Assembly: GCA_031551355.1 (NCBI GenBank)
Contig: JAVBNT010000042.1
Location: 1 to 7,375, forward strand
Reading direction: 5' to 3'
Length of the DNA: 7,375 bases
Origin: JAVBNT01 sp031551355
Lineage (GTDB): Bacteria > Vulcanimicrobiota > CADAWZ01
Shown piece after piece: positions 1 to 5,925 of the stretch. The notes below the pieces were generated by a model. The model did no database searches. It was not told where the DNA came from and saw only the letters and a list, made by a program, of their open reading frames with translations. Numbering within the stretch: the stretch's first letter is position 1; every line of letters starts with the position of its first letter. The translations under genes and the position numbers were made by a program.

Positions 1-87
1 AGCACATTTGAGATGAACGGCAAAACCCAGAAAATGTGGGATTGGTGGCCGAGCGCTGCTGAACTTCACAAAGTTGCCAGCAAATAA
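1..87 (+). CDS. C-terminal end of a secreted-protein paralogue (partial)
   Basis: This is the 3' end of a gene that begins upstream of the window; 28 codons and a TAA stop are visible. The peptide contains FEMNGKTQKMWDWWPSAAEL and ends in VASK. It matches the last 28 residues of the exported protein encoded at 5988-7211 at 27 of 28 positions. At DNA level 77 of 87 bases agree, and nearly all differences are silent. The two genes are therefore paralogues under selection to keep this tail, lying as direct repeats on either side of the iron-type gene block. Function is unknown; by analogy it should be an exported protein with an EF-hand-like C-terminal domain. Only the tail is seen, so the similarity of the rest cannot be judged. 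Confidence 0.85.
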   Translation, partial: STFEMNGKTQKMWDWWPSAAELHKVASK

Positions 88-110
88 TTGCCTGATTACT
101 TAAGATAGAA

Positions 111-139
111 AAGGCGGATCGCAAGGTCCGTCTTTTTTT
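111..139 (+). terminator. Rho-independent terminator of the upstream paralogue
   Basis: A 10-bp stem (111-120 with 125-134, including two G-U pairs) is capped by a GCAA tetraloop of the stable GNRA type and followed by a run of T. It lies 24 bases after the stop at 87 and should separate the upstream gene from the ABC operon. Confidence 0.88.
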
Positions 140-220
140 ATATAAAAAACCACGCGTTTAACGTAGGATTCGGTATGGCTTTTTTACATAAATGAGGAAT
201 CGGTAATATTGATTATATAA

Positions 221-255
221 AATTTTGAAATTAGTCTTGACACAATTTCAAAATT
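221..255. promoter_or_regulatory. Perfect 12-bp inverted repeat flanking the -35 box (probable operator)
   Basis: The arms AATTTTGAAATT (221-232) and AATTTCAAAATT (244-255) are exact reverse complements separated by 11 bases. Each arm is itself nearly palindromic (10 of 12). The -35 hexamer lies in the gap and the right arm fills most of the -35/-10 spacer, so a protein bound here would block RNA polymerase. Arm centres are 23 bp apart, close to two helical turns. The binding protein is unknown. The DtxR-type regulator encoded downstream is the obvious candidate, but the motif does not match the classical DtxR box or a Fur box. Confidence 0.65.
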
Positions 256-265
256 GGTTTATTAT
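237..265 (+). promoter_or_regulatory. Sigma70-type promoter of the ABC transporter operon
   Basis: The -35 box is TTGACA (237-242, consensus), followed by a 17-base spacer and the -10 box TATTAT (260-265, 5 of 6 matches). Transcription should start near 272, leaving a leader of about 180 bases before the first ABC gene. It is a strong promoter that overlaps an inverted repeat, as expected for one controlled by a repressor. Confidence 0.8.
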
Positions 266-271
266 GTTGAA

Positions 272-453
272 GAGAAGGTTAGACGCCGCTAACTACAGGA
301 TTGAAAATATCTGAACACCGGTTTTAGAAGTTGTTTAATTTTTTTGCCCCGTAGTTAGCTTAGGCTAATTCTATGGTTTTTACCTTTAATTTTTAATCGT
401 TGGTAATTTTTTTCCGGTTTGTTTTTTTGTGACTTTATGGAAATGAGGTTTTA
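272..453 (+). promoter_or_regulatory. Long 5' leader with alternative pairing segments
   Basis: The leader holds four related words: GTTAG (278-282), CTAAC (289-293), GTTAGC (354-359) and GCTAA (364-368). They allow three pairings: a local hairpin 278-282/289-293, a long-range stem in which GCTAACTAC (288-296) pairs perfectly with GTAGTTAGC (351-359), and a second local hairpin 355-359/364-368. The long-range stem excludes both local ones, as in attenuators and riboswitches. TTAGCTTAGGCTAA (355-368) also resembles part of the DtxR/IdeR operator, so the words may instead be protein sites. T-runs follow at 410 and 423, but no convincing terminator stem precedes them. No known riboswitch class was recognised. 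Confidence 0.4.
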
Positions 454-2268
454 ATGAAAGAGCATTTTATTCGAAAAACAGGTTTGGGCAGACTTTGGGA
501 GCTTGCGTCGATGAAGAAGCTTCTGATTTTTTTTGCCTGTCTTTTGTCTGTAATTGGTGTGGTATTTTCTTTTACACCGTTTGTCGCCCTATGGTTTATT
601 GTGCGCGAGCTTTTTTTGTATGTAAAAGAGCCGTCTTTTATGGATGTGAATTATATGGTGCGGCTGGGATGGTTTGCTGCCGGCGGAGCTATTGGTGCGG
701 TTTTGTTTAATTTTGTTGCCTTGATGTGTTCCCACGTGGCTGCTTTTAAGACCTTGTACCGTTTGAAGGTTGACTTTACTCGTCATCTGGCTTCTTTGCC
801 GCTTGGTTTTCATTCCGGGAATTCTACCGGTAAATTGCGTAAGGTTGTTGATGAGAATATTGAAAAACTGGAAGGTTTTATTGCCCACCAATTGCCTGAC
901 CTGGCTGGTTCTCTGGCGGCCCCGCTTGCCGTTTTATTTATTTTGTTTGCTTTTGACTGGCGTTTGGGTCTTGCTTCTTTTTTGCAGATTTTTCTTGCTT
1001 ATGCATTACAAATGATGGTTTACGGTAATAAAAGCTCTGCGGTTTTTATAAAGAATTATCAGGATTCACTTGAGGATATGAATAATGCCGCTGTTGAGTA
1101 TGTCAGGGGTATTTCAGTTGTTAAGGCTTTTAATCAAACTGTTTTTTCTTTCCGCAGGTTTTACGATACGATCAGGGGATACGGAAAATTTGTTTTTGAG
1201 TATACGATGGCCTGTGAAAACTATATGACGGTGTTTATGGTTATTATTAACAATGTTTATGTGTTGTTGATTCCTGTGATTATCTTTATTTCGGGCCGCC
1301 CGGGCGACTATTTTTCCTTTGCGCTGTCATCTGTTTTTTATTTGATTTTTTCAATGGCTTTGCCGTCTGTTTTTTTGAAGCTTCTTTATGTATCTCAGAC
1401 CGGCAGGCAGATTGCTGATGGAATAGAGCGTATGGATAAAATATTGGATATTCCTTCTTTGCCGGAGACCGAATATCCAAAAACGGTGAATAATTATGAA
1501 GTGACTTTTGAAAATGTTACATTTGCCTATGGCTCCGGCAGGGAATATTCCGAGGTCCGCGATGTTTCTTTTGTTGCTCCTCAGGGACAGGTTACCGCGC
1601 TGGTAGGACCTTCCGGCAGCGGTAAAAGTACTGTAGCCCATTTGATTCCCCGTTTTTATGACGTTGCCGGCGGGGCCGTAAAGATTGGCGGAATTGATAT
1701 TCGTGAACTGTCGGGCGAATATCTTATGAGTCTTGTCGGTTTTGTTTTCCAGGATGTATTTTTATTTAAGCAAAGCATTGCCGATAATATTAGACTGGGA
1801 AATGAAGCGGTTTCAATGGAACAGGTGATTTTGGCGGCCAGGGCGGCGCAGTGTCATGAGTTTATTGAAAAACTTCCTCAGGGCTACGAAACAGTCATCG
1901 GGACGCGGAATATCCATCTTTCCGGCGGAGAGCGTCAGCGTTTGGCGATTGCCAGAGCAATACTTAAGGATGCGCCGGTAATTGTTCTGGATGAAGCCAC
2001 TGCTTTTGCCGATCCTGAGAATGAGCATAAAATTCATCTTGCTTTTGAGCGGCTGATGAAAAATAAAACGGTTATTATTGTTGCTCACCGCTTAAACACG
2101 GTGCGCAATGCAAATAATATTATTGTAATGGACGGCGGGCGTGTCGTCGAATGCGGCCGTCACGGGAAACTTGTGGCAGCCGGAGGCCGTTATTCCCGCA
2201 TGTGGCAAAACTATACCTCCGCCATGGAATGGACGGTTGCCGGGGAAGGAGTTCCTGTTCATGTTTAG
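454..2268 (+). CDS. ABC transporter, fused permease and ATPase (YbtP/YbtQ/IrtAB-like subunit 1)
   Basis: This 604-residue half-transporter probably forms a heterodimer in the inner membrane with the next gene product. Residues ~20-320 form a six-helix type IV (exporter-fold) membrane domain; the ATPase domain follows. Walker A is GPSGSGKST (385-393), the Q-loop glutamine is Q433, the signature is LSGGERQR (489-496), Walker B ends in D513 with catalytic E514, and the switch histidine is H545, so the site looks active. The D-loop reads AFAD instead of the usual SALD. I recall that variant in siderophore-linked ABC subunits. Those families (YbtPQ, IrtAB) import ferric siderophores despite the exporter fold. 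The substrate is inferred from the neighbouring flavodoxin and DtxR-type genes; no binding protein is encoded here. The start follows a GAGG five bases upstream. The gene is notably T-rich, and its stop overlaps the next start by 8 bases. Confidence 0.9.
   Translation: MKEHFIRKTGLGRLWELASMKKLLIFFACLLSVIGVVFSFTPFVALWFIVRELFLYVKEPSFMDVNYMVRLGWFAAGGAIGAVLFNFVALMCSHVAAFKTLYRLKVDFTRHLASLPLGFHSGNSTGKLRKVVDENIEKLEGFIAHQLPDLAGSLAAPLAVLFILFAFDWRLGLASFLQIFLAYALQMMVYGNKSSAVFIKNYQDSLEDMNNAAVEYVRGISVVKAFNQTVFSFRRFYDTIRGYGKFVFEYTMACENYMTVFMVIINNVYVLLIPVIIFISGRPGDYFSFALSSVFYLIFSMALPSVFLKLLYVSQTGRQIADGIERMDKILDIPSLPETEYPKTVNNYEVTFENVTFAYGSGREYSEVRDVSFVAPQGQVTALVGPSGSGKSTVAHLIPRFYDVAGGAVKIGGIDIRELSGEYLMSLVGFVFQDVFLFKQSIADNIRLGNEAVSMEQVILAARAAQCHEFIEKLPQGYETVIGTRNIHLSGGERQRLAIARAILKDAPVIVLDEATAFADPENEHKIHLAFERLMKNKTVIIVAHRLNTVRNANNIIVMDGGRVVECGRHGKLVAAGGRYSRMWQNYTSAMEWTVAGEGVPVHV
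2246..2251 (+). promoter_or_regulatory. Ribosome binding site fixing the start of the second ABC gene
   Basis: AAGGAG lies inside the end of the first ABC gene, nine bases before the ATG at 2261. The reading frame is open for 40 more codons upstream (to 2141), but that stretch overlaps conserved ATPase sequence of the first gene and does not resemble an ABC N-terminus. The start at 2261 is therefore preferred. Confidence 0.8.
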
Positions 2269-4009
2269 ATTGAAGAAACTTTTAAACCTTTCGCCTCAGG
2301 GGTGGCAAAATTTTAAAAAGGCTGTTTTTGCGGCGGTTCTTTCCAATATATCACTGCTTTTGTCCTTTATGGTAGTGATTCAGGCGATTGTTTTACTTGT
2401 GCAGCCACTCATGAGTTCGTCCCCGATTGACACCTTGAAATTGTGGGTTTGTTTTGCCGGTGGTGTTTTTGCCGCTGCTCTTTATTTCTTTGCATATAAA
2501 AATGAATATAGGAAAACATATGCGACGGCATATGCCGAATCGGAGAAAATCCGTATTGAAATAGCCGAACATCTCCGTAAACTGCCGCTGTCTTTTTTCA
2601 ATAAAAAAGATCTTTCCGAATTGACTGCCAATATGATGGGGGACTGCACCTCGGTTGAACATACCATGAGTCATGTTGCTCCGGGACTTTGCGCTAATAT
2701 AATTACTGTTGTTGTTACATCTTTTATGCTCGCTTTTTACGACTGGCGTATGGCTCTTTGCCTTTTTGCTCCTCTGCCGCTTGCGGCGTTGTTCGTTTTG
2801 GGCAGCAAAAAACTGCAGTCTTTATTCGGTGAAAGACATGTTTTAGCCAGAATAGATGTATCGCGTCAGGTTCAGGAGTATCTTGAAGGCATTAAGGTTG
2901 TAAAGGCTTTTGGACTTTCCGGTGAAAAATCAAGAGCCCTTGAGGCCGCTTTGAAAAATATGATGCGGCAGTCCATAATATTTGAAGCGGTAACCGGGAC
3001 CTTTGTCATGATGGGTATGATGATTCTTCAAGTTGGTATAGGACTGACGGTTTTGGTGGGAATACAACTTTTTATAAACGGCGGTCTTGCATTGATTCCT
3101 TTTTTGACTTTTTTAGTAATCAGTGCCAGGATTTATGCTCCTTTACTGGCTATTTTTACCCTTTTGCCGGAATTGTTCTATCTTTTCATATCTACAGCCA
3201 GAATGCAGACTCTCCGTTGTGAAAAGATAATGGACGGTGATGAGAATACCGTTTTGTCCGGTTGCGGTATTGAGATGAGAAATGTTACTTTTGCTTACAA
3301 TGAGGAAAATGTTATTAATAATCTTAGCCTCTCCATTCCCGCTAATTCCGTTACGGCACTGGTGGGGCCTTCCGGCAGCGGAAAATCTACCGTTTCGCGT
3401 TTGATTGCCCGTTTTTGGGATGTTTCGGGAGGTGCTATTCTGATCGGAGGACGGGATGTTAAAACGGTTGATCCGGAGCATCTGATGACTTATATGAGCT
3501 TTGTCTTTCAGGATGTTGTGCTTTTTAATGATACGGTAATCAATAACATACGTGTCGGCAGGCATGGGGCAACGGATGATGAGGTTTTGCGGGCGGCGGC
3601 AATGGCGCGCTGTGATGAGTTTATACGGGCTATGCCTGCCGGATATGATACGGTTATCGGTGAAAACGGGTGCACCCTTTCCGGAGGAGAGCGGCAGCGG
3701 ATATCCATTGCCCGAGCTTTTTTAAAGAATGCTCCTATCGTAATGCTTGATGAAGCGACTGCTTCGCTTGACGCGGAAAATGAGGTGCTAATTCAGGCGG
3801 CTATTTCGGAACTGGTTAAAGAACGCACCGTTATAATTATTGCCCACCGTTTGCGTACCGTTATGGGTGCCGATAAAATTGTCGTGTTGGATGAAGGCAA
3901 GGTTGCCGAGGAAGGCCGGGGAGAGGAACTTCTTTCCGCCGGCGGCCTTTTTTCAAGGATGTACCGGACTCAGCAGCAGAGTCTGGGATGGTCGGTTAAT
4001 GCGTCTTAG
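2261..4009 (+). CDS. ABC transporter, fused permease and ATPase (YbtP/YbtQ/IrtAB-like subunit 2)
   Basis: This 582-residue half-transporter is the likely partner of the preceding subunit, with the same layout of an N-terminal six-helix membrane domain (~20-310) and a C-terminal ATPase. Walker A is GPSGSGKST (369-377), the Q-loop glutamine is Q417, the signature is LSGGERQR (473-480), Walker B carries D497 and catalytic E498, and the switch histidine is H529. Its D-loop is the ordinary ASLD, unlike the AFAD of its partner, so the two ATP sites differ slightly although neither has lost a catalytic residue. The N-terminus (MFRLKKLLNLSPQGWQNFKK) is typical of this transporter group. The 8-base overlap with the upstream gene suggests translational coupling and matched amounts of the subunits. 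A metal-chelate importer is the best guess; export of a peptide or lipid cannot be excluded from sequence alone. Confidence 0.9.
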   Translation: MFRLKKLLNLSPQGWQNFKKAVFAAVLSNISLLLSFMVVIQAIVLLVQPLMSSSPIDTLKLWVCFAGGVFAAALYFFAYKNEYRKTYATAYAESEKIRIEIAEHLRKLPLSFFNKKDLSELTANMMGDCTSVEHTMSHVAPGLCANIITVVVTSFMLAFYDWRMALCLFAPLPLAALFVLGSKKLQSLFGERHVLARIDVSRQVQEYLEGIKVVKAFGLSGEKSRALEAALKNMMRQSIIFEAVTGTFVMMGMMILQVGIGLTVLVGIQLFINGGLALIPFLTFLVISARIYAPLLAIFTLLPELFYLFISTARMQTLRCEKIMDGDENTVLSGCGIEMRNVTFAYNEENVINNLSLSIPANSVTALVGPSGSGKSTVSRLIARFWDVSGGAILIGGRDVKTVDPEHLMTYMSFVFQDVVLFNDTVINNIRVGRHGATDDEVLRAAAMARCDEFIRAMPAGYDTVIGENGCTLSGGERQRISIARAFLKNAPIVMLDEATASLDAENEVLIQAAISELVKERTVIIIAHRLRTVMGADKIVVLDEGKVAEEGRGEELLSAGGLFSRMYRTQQQSLGWSVNAS

Positions 4010-4116
4010 GATTGCTTACATGTTTTTTGTGCATCGGATGGAACTGTTTTATCCGCAATTTACAAGTTTGCTGTTTTGTGAAAAGTTTTTGATTGATTAT
4101 GGAAAAAATAATAGTT

Positions 4117-4124
4117 TAAGGAGG
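4117..4124 (+). promoter_or_regulatory. Ribosome binding site deciding the GTG start of the DUF3793 gene
   Basis: TAAGGAGG is a perfect anti-16S match ending nine bases before the in-frame GTG at 4134. The frame stays open back to 3840, with ATGs at 3999, 4020 and 4038. None has a comparable site, though 4020 has a weak AGGA, and starting there would add residues foreign to the family. Confidence 0.85.
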
Positions 4125-4133
4125 CTTTTTCCT

Positions 4134-4736
4134 GTGCCCTTTTGTCCTTACTCAACTTATGAATCATTGCTTCGTTATATTATTTACCGTACGGCTCCTA
4201 TTCTTAGCGGGCTTAAGCCTGCGGAACTGGTGACCCTGAGAAAATGCAATGGCTGTTGTTTGGATACCTGGAAAAATTGTCGGGCTGCGATTTGCCGTGA
4301 TTTGGGAATTTCCTGCAGAGAACTCCGTGAAAATGGTGATGCGGTTTTATTGTTTTTTTATTGCGAAAGCATGCTTTCTGATACGCTTTCAGCTTTTTGC
4401 GGACACCCCTTGCTTTTGAAATGCGGGTATCCTGAATGTGCGGACTTACAGGCTATATTGGATATTTTGTCATACCGTTTTCGTCGGCAAGGGAGCTTCC
4501 CTCATGAAATAGGTTTGTTTCTGGGTTACCCTAGGCGTGACGTGGAGGCTTTTGTTGACGGTAGCAAGGCTTGCTGTTTCTGTGGTTATTGGAAGGTTTA
4601 TTCCGAGCCGTTTGAAGCCAGAAGGCTTATGTGCAGGATTGCCGGAGCGCGCAGGTTTGCGGCGTTATTGCTGCTGTCGGGATTGGAAGTATGCCATGCG
4701 CTGGCGTGGCTTCGTGATAGTATTTTTAAATTTTAA
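4134..4736 (+). CDS. DUF3793 family protein, cysteine-rich, function unknown
   Basis: This 200-residue protein belongs to the DUF3793 family, recognised from PHEIGLFLGYP (123-133), the following GYWKVY (151-156) and the N-terminal TAPILSGLKPAEL (20-32). Family members are usually about this length and often sit beside a short flavodoxin, as here. No reaction is known. It has no signal peptide; a hydrophobic run at 175-181 is too short to be a clear membrane span. Sixteen cysteines are present, including CNGCC (38-42) and CCFC (147-150), suggesting metal or Fe-S binding or redox activity; this is inference. The GTG start at 4134 is set by a perfect Shine-Dalgarno and leaves a 124-base gap after the ABC genes in which I find no convincing promoter, terminator or gene. 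The flavodoxin gene begins 11 bases after the stop, so the two are almost certainly co-translated. Confidence 0.82.
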   Translation: MPFCPYSTYESLLRYIIYRTAPILSGLKPAELVTLRKCNGCCLDTWKNCRAAICRDLGISCRELRENGDAVLLFFYCESMLSDTLSAFCGHPLLLKCGYPECADLQAILDILSYRFRRQGSFPHEIGLFLGYPRRDVEAFVDGSKACCFCGYWKVYSEPFEARRLMCRIAGARRFAALLLLSGLEVCHALAWLRDSIFKF

Positions 4737-4747
4737 AGGAGATCGTT

Positions 4748-5182
4748 ATGAAGATAAATATTGTTTATTGGAGCGGTACTGGAAATACGGAGCAAATGGC
4801 CCATCTGATAGCCGAGGGAGCTTTGAGAGAGGGGGCTGAGGTTAAAGTGATGAAAGTGTCTGAAGCGACATTGGCTGATGCTGAAGCATGTGACGTGCTG
4901 TTGTTGGGATGTCCTTCTATGGGGGACGAGGTTCTGGAGGAGAGTGAGTTTGAGCCTTATATTTCTTTGCTGGAACCCAACATTTCCGGAAAAAAACTTG
5001 GGTTATTCGGTTCATACGGATGGGGGGACGGTGAATGGATGCGGCGCTGGGGCGAGCGTACTCGCAGGAACGGGGGGATACTGCTTGTCGATAGTCTGAG
5101 TGTGAATGAGGCTCCGGAAGGGATTGATTTGAAGAGATGCAGGGATTTTGGTGCAAAAGCAGTTTCTTATGCGCTAATATAG
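4748..5182 (+). CDS. Flavodoxin (short-chain, clostridial type)
   Basis: This 144-residue FMN-binding electron carrier of the cytoplasm closely resembles the flavodoxins of Clostridium beijerinckii and Clostridium MP. The phosphate loop is SGTGNTE (9-15). The FMN-contacting loop MGDEVLEESEFEP is at 58-70, and SYGWGDGEW (89-97) supplies the stacking tryptophan W92, equivalent to W90 of the clostridial proteins. It lacks the extra loop of long-chain flavodoxins. Flavodoxins commonly replace ferredoxin when iron is scarce, which fits the neighbouring DtxR-type regulator. It could also feed electrons to reduction of an imported ferric chelate (inference). A strong Shine-Dalgarno (AAAGGAGA, 4735-4742) overlaps the DUF3793 stop codon. 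No terminator follows, so transcription may run on into the regulator gene. Confidence 0.95.
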   Translation: MKINIVYWSGTGNTEQMAHLIAEGALREGAEVKVMKVSEATLADAEACDVLLLGCPSMGDEVLEESEFEPYISLLEPNISGKKLGLFGSYGWGDGEWMRRWGERTRRNGGILLVDSLSVNEAPEGIDLKRCRDFGAKAVSYALI

Positions 5183-5210
5183 TATTGAGAATGTCTTCCA
5201 TATCTGTTGA

Positions 5211-5239
5211 TTGATTAAAACTTACTTTTGTGATATAAA
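5211..5239 (+). promoter_or_regulatory. Probable promoter of the DtxR-type regulator gene
   Basis: TTGATT (5211-5216) and TATAAA (5234-5239) are spaced by 17 bases. Transcription would begin near 5246, almost on the ATG at 5248. That argues for the downstream GTG at 5287 as the translation start, leaving a leader of about 40 bases. No clear palindromic operator is visible here. Confidence 0.55.
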
Positions 5240-5270
5240 TTAAATTAATGGATTATCGGCTTGCCGTCTT

Positions 5271-5277
5271 GGAAGGA
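5271..5277 (+). promoter_or_regulatory. Ribosome binding site favouring the GTG start of the regulator
   Basis: GGAAGGA lies nine bases before the in-frame GTG at 5287. No Shine-Dalgarno precedes the ATG at 5248, whose upstream sequence is purely AT-rich. Confidence 0.6.
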
Positions 5278-5286
5278 TGTGATTTT

Positions 5287-5718
5287 GTGAGGAAGGGCCG
5301 TTCAATGGAAGATTATCTAGAGGCTATTCTGATCTTGACAAAGGAGAGGGGAACAGTCCGTTCCATTGATGTCGCTGAATATTTGAGTTTTTCCAAACCG
5401 AGCGTCAGTAAAGCCATGGGCTTGCTGGTGGATGACGGATTGATTTCATTTGGTGATGAGAAGCAGATATTGCTTACGGAAAAAGGTTCAAAGGTTGCCG
5501 GTAAGATTTATGAGAAGCACTTGTTTTTTGCCGATCTCTTTGAAAAAGTAGGTGTAGAGCGTTCGGCGGCATCCGAGCAGGCCTGTATGATAGAGCATGT
5601 TATGAGTGACGATACTTTCGAGCGTATCAGAAAAGCTTTTTCCGGCAAGCCATGTTCTATTGACGGGGTATGTCCCGGAGAAATATGCCGGCAGGCAAAT
5701 ATTGTATCTAACGGGTAG
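5287..5718 (+). CDS. DtxR/MntR-family metal-dependent transcriptional repressor
   Basis: This 143-residue regulator has an N-terminal winged helix (recognition helix near SKPSVSKAMGLL, 36-47) and the family's metal-binding dimerisation domain (~75-120). It lacks the SH3-like third domain, as MntR does. Counting from the GTG, the likely metal ligands are D9, E12, H78, C100, E103 and H104, each one higher than the ligands of Bacillus MntR (D8, E11, H77, E99, E102, H103), which supports this start. Cys at 100 is the DtxR/IdeR iron-type residue (C102 in DtxR, in the similar ACRWEHVMSD), whereas D9 is the MntR type. Iron is the likelier signal given the flavodoxin and ABC genes; manganese remains possible. 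The tail has three cysteines (C123, C129, C134). An alternative start is the ATG at 5248 (156 residues). It probably controls the upstream operon. Confidence 0.88.
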   Translation: MRKGRSMEDYLEAILILTKERGTVRSIDVAEYLSFSKPSVSKAMGLLVDDGLISFGDEKQILLTEKGSKVAGKIYEKHLFFADLFEKVGVERSAASEQACMIEHVMSDDTFERIRKAFSGKPCSIDGVCPGEICRQANIVSNG

Positions 5719-5755
5719 TGCATTGGGAAGATAAAGATTTTGGTGTAGTTTTCTT

Positions 5756-5790
5756 AAAGGTTTGTTGACGAAATGTTAACAAACCTTTTT
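5756..5790 (+). terminator. Rho-independent terminator after the regulator gene
   Basis: A 14-bp stem (5756-5769 with 5775-5788, one G-U pair) with a GAAAT loop is followed by T residues. It starts 38 bases after the stop at 5718 and closes the gene block. The stem is A-rich on its 5' side, so it may also work on the opposite strand. Confidence 0.85.
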
Positions 5791-5825
5791 ATGTATTTAG
5801 AGCATTGTTGTCTTTTTAGGGGTAT

Positions 5826-5918
5826 TTGTTAATAAAATATTGTAAAAATGAACAAATTGTTAAAAATATTAACAATTATTACACAAATGTAACATATTGT
5901 TAATATTTTGTTAACAAA
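5826..5918. repeat. Array of TTGTTAA/TTAACAA words (probable regulator-binding sites)
   Basis: TTGTTAA occurs at 5826, 5857, 5897 and 5908, and TTAACAA at 5869 and 5911. They form a perfect inverted repeat of 9-bp arms (5855-5863 and 5869-5877, 5-base spacer), a TAACA-TGTTA pair (5890-5894 and 5898-5902), and a 12-bp palindrome TTTGTTAACAAA (5907-5918). The pairs at 5857/5869 and 5897/5908 recur about 40 bp apart, close to four helical turns. The clostridial Rex site is TTGTTAANNNNTTAACAA; the inverted repeat here has five spacer bases, so it resembles but does not match it. The rest of the 5791-5972 spacer is plain AT-rich sequence. Confidence 0.5.
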
Positions 5919-5925
5919 TGAAGTT

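Noticed and set aside
166..205. Imperfect direct repeat (GGATTCGGTA / GGAATCGGTA)
   Set aside because: Only ten bases with one mismatch and no relation to the promoter; likely chance in this spacer.
437..454. Five-codon ORF (MEMRF) whose stop overlaps the first ABC start in TAATG
   Set aside because: No ribosome site and a peptide without any visible regulatory codon pattern; probably chance, as the GAGG inside it serves the ABC start.
2141..2260. N-terminal extension of the second ABC gene by 40 codons
   Set aside because: It overlaps the conserved ATPase end of the first gene in another frame, has no ribosome site, and does not look like an ABC N-terminus; AAGGAG sits before 2261.
3143..3565. 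140-codon minus-strand ORF
   Set aside because: It lies entirely opposite the second ABC gene and its translation shows no domain; it is a shadow of the conserved + strand gene.
4099..4119. Mini-ORF MEKIIV just before the DUF3793 ribosome site
   Set aside because: Very short and lacking its own Shine-Dalgarno; overlap of its stop with the ribosome site is not enough to claim coupling.
3840..4133. Longer form of the DUF3793 gene starting at TTG 3840 or ATG 3999/4020
   Set aside because: It would overlap the second ABC gene or add non-family residues; TAAGGAGG nine bases before GTG 4134 and the usual family length favour the short form.
5855..5877. A true clostridial Rex operator
   Set aside because: Half-sites match but the spacer is five bases instead of four, so I record only a resemblance.
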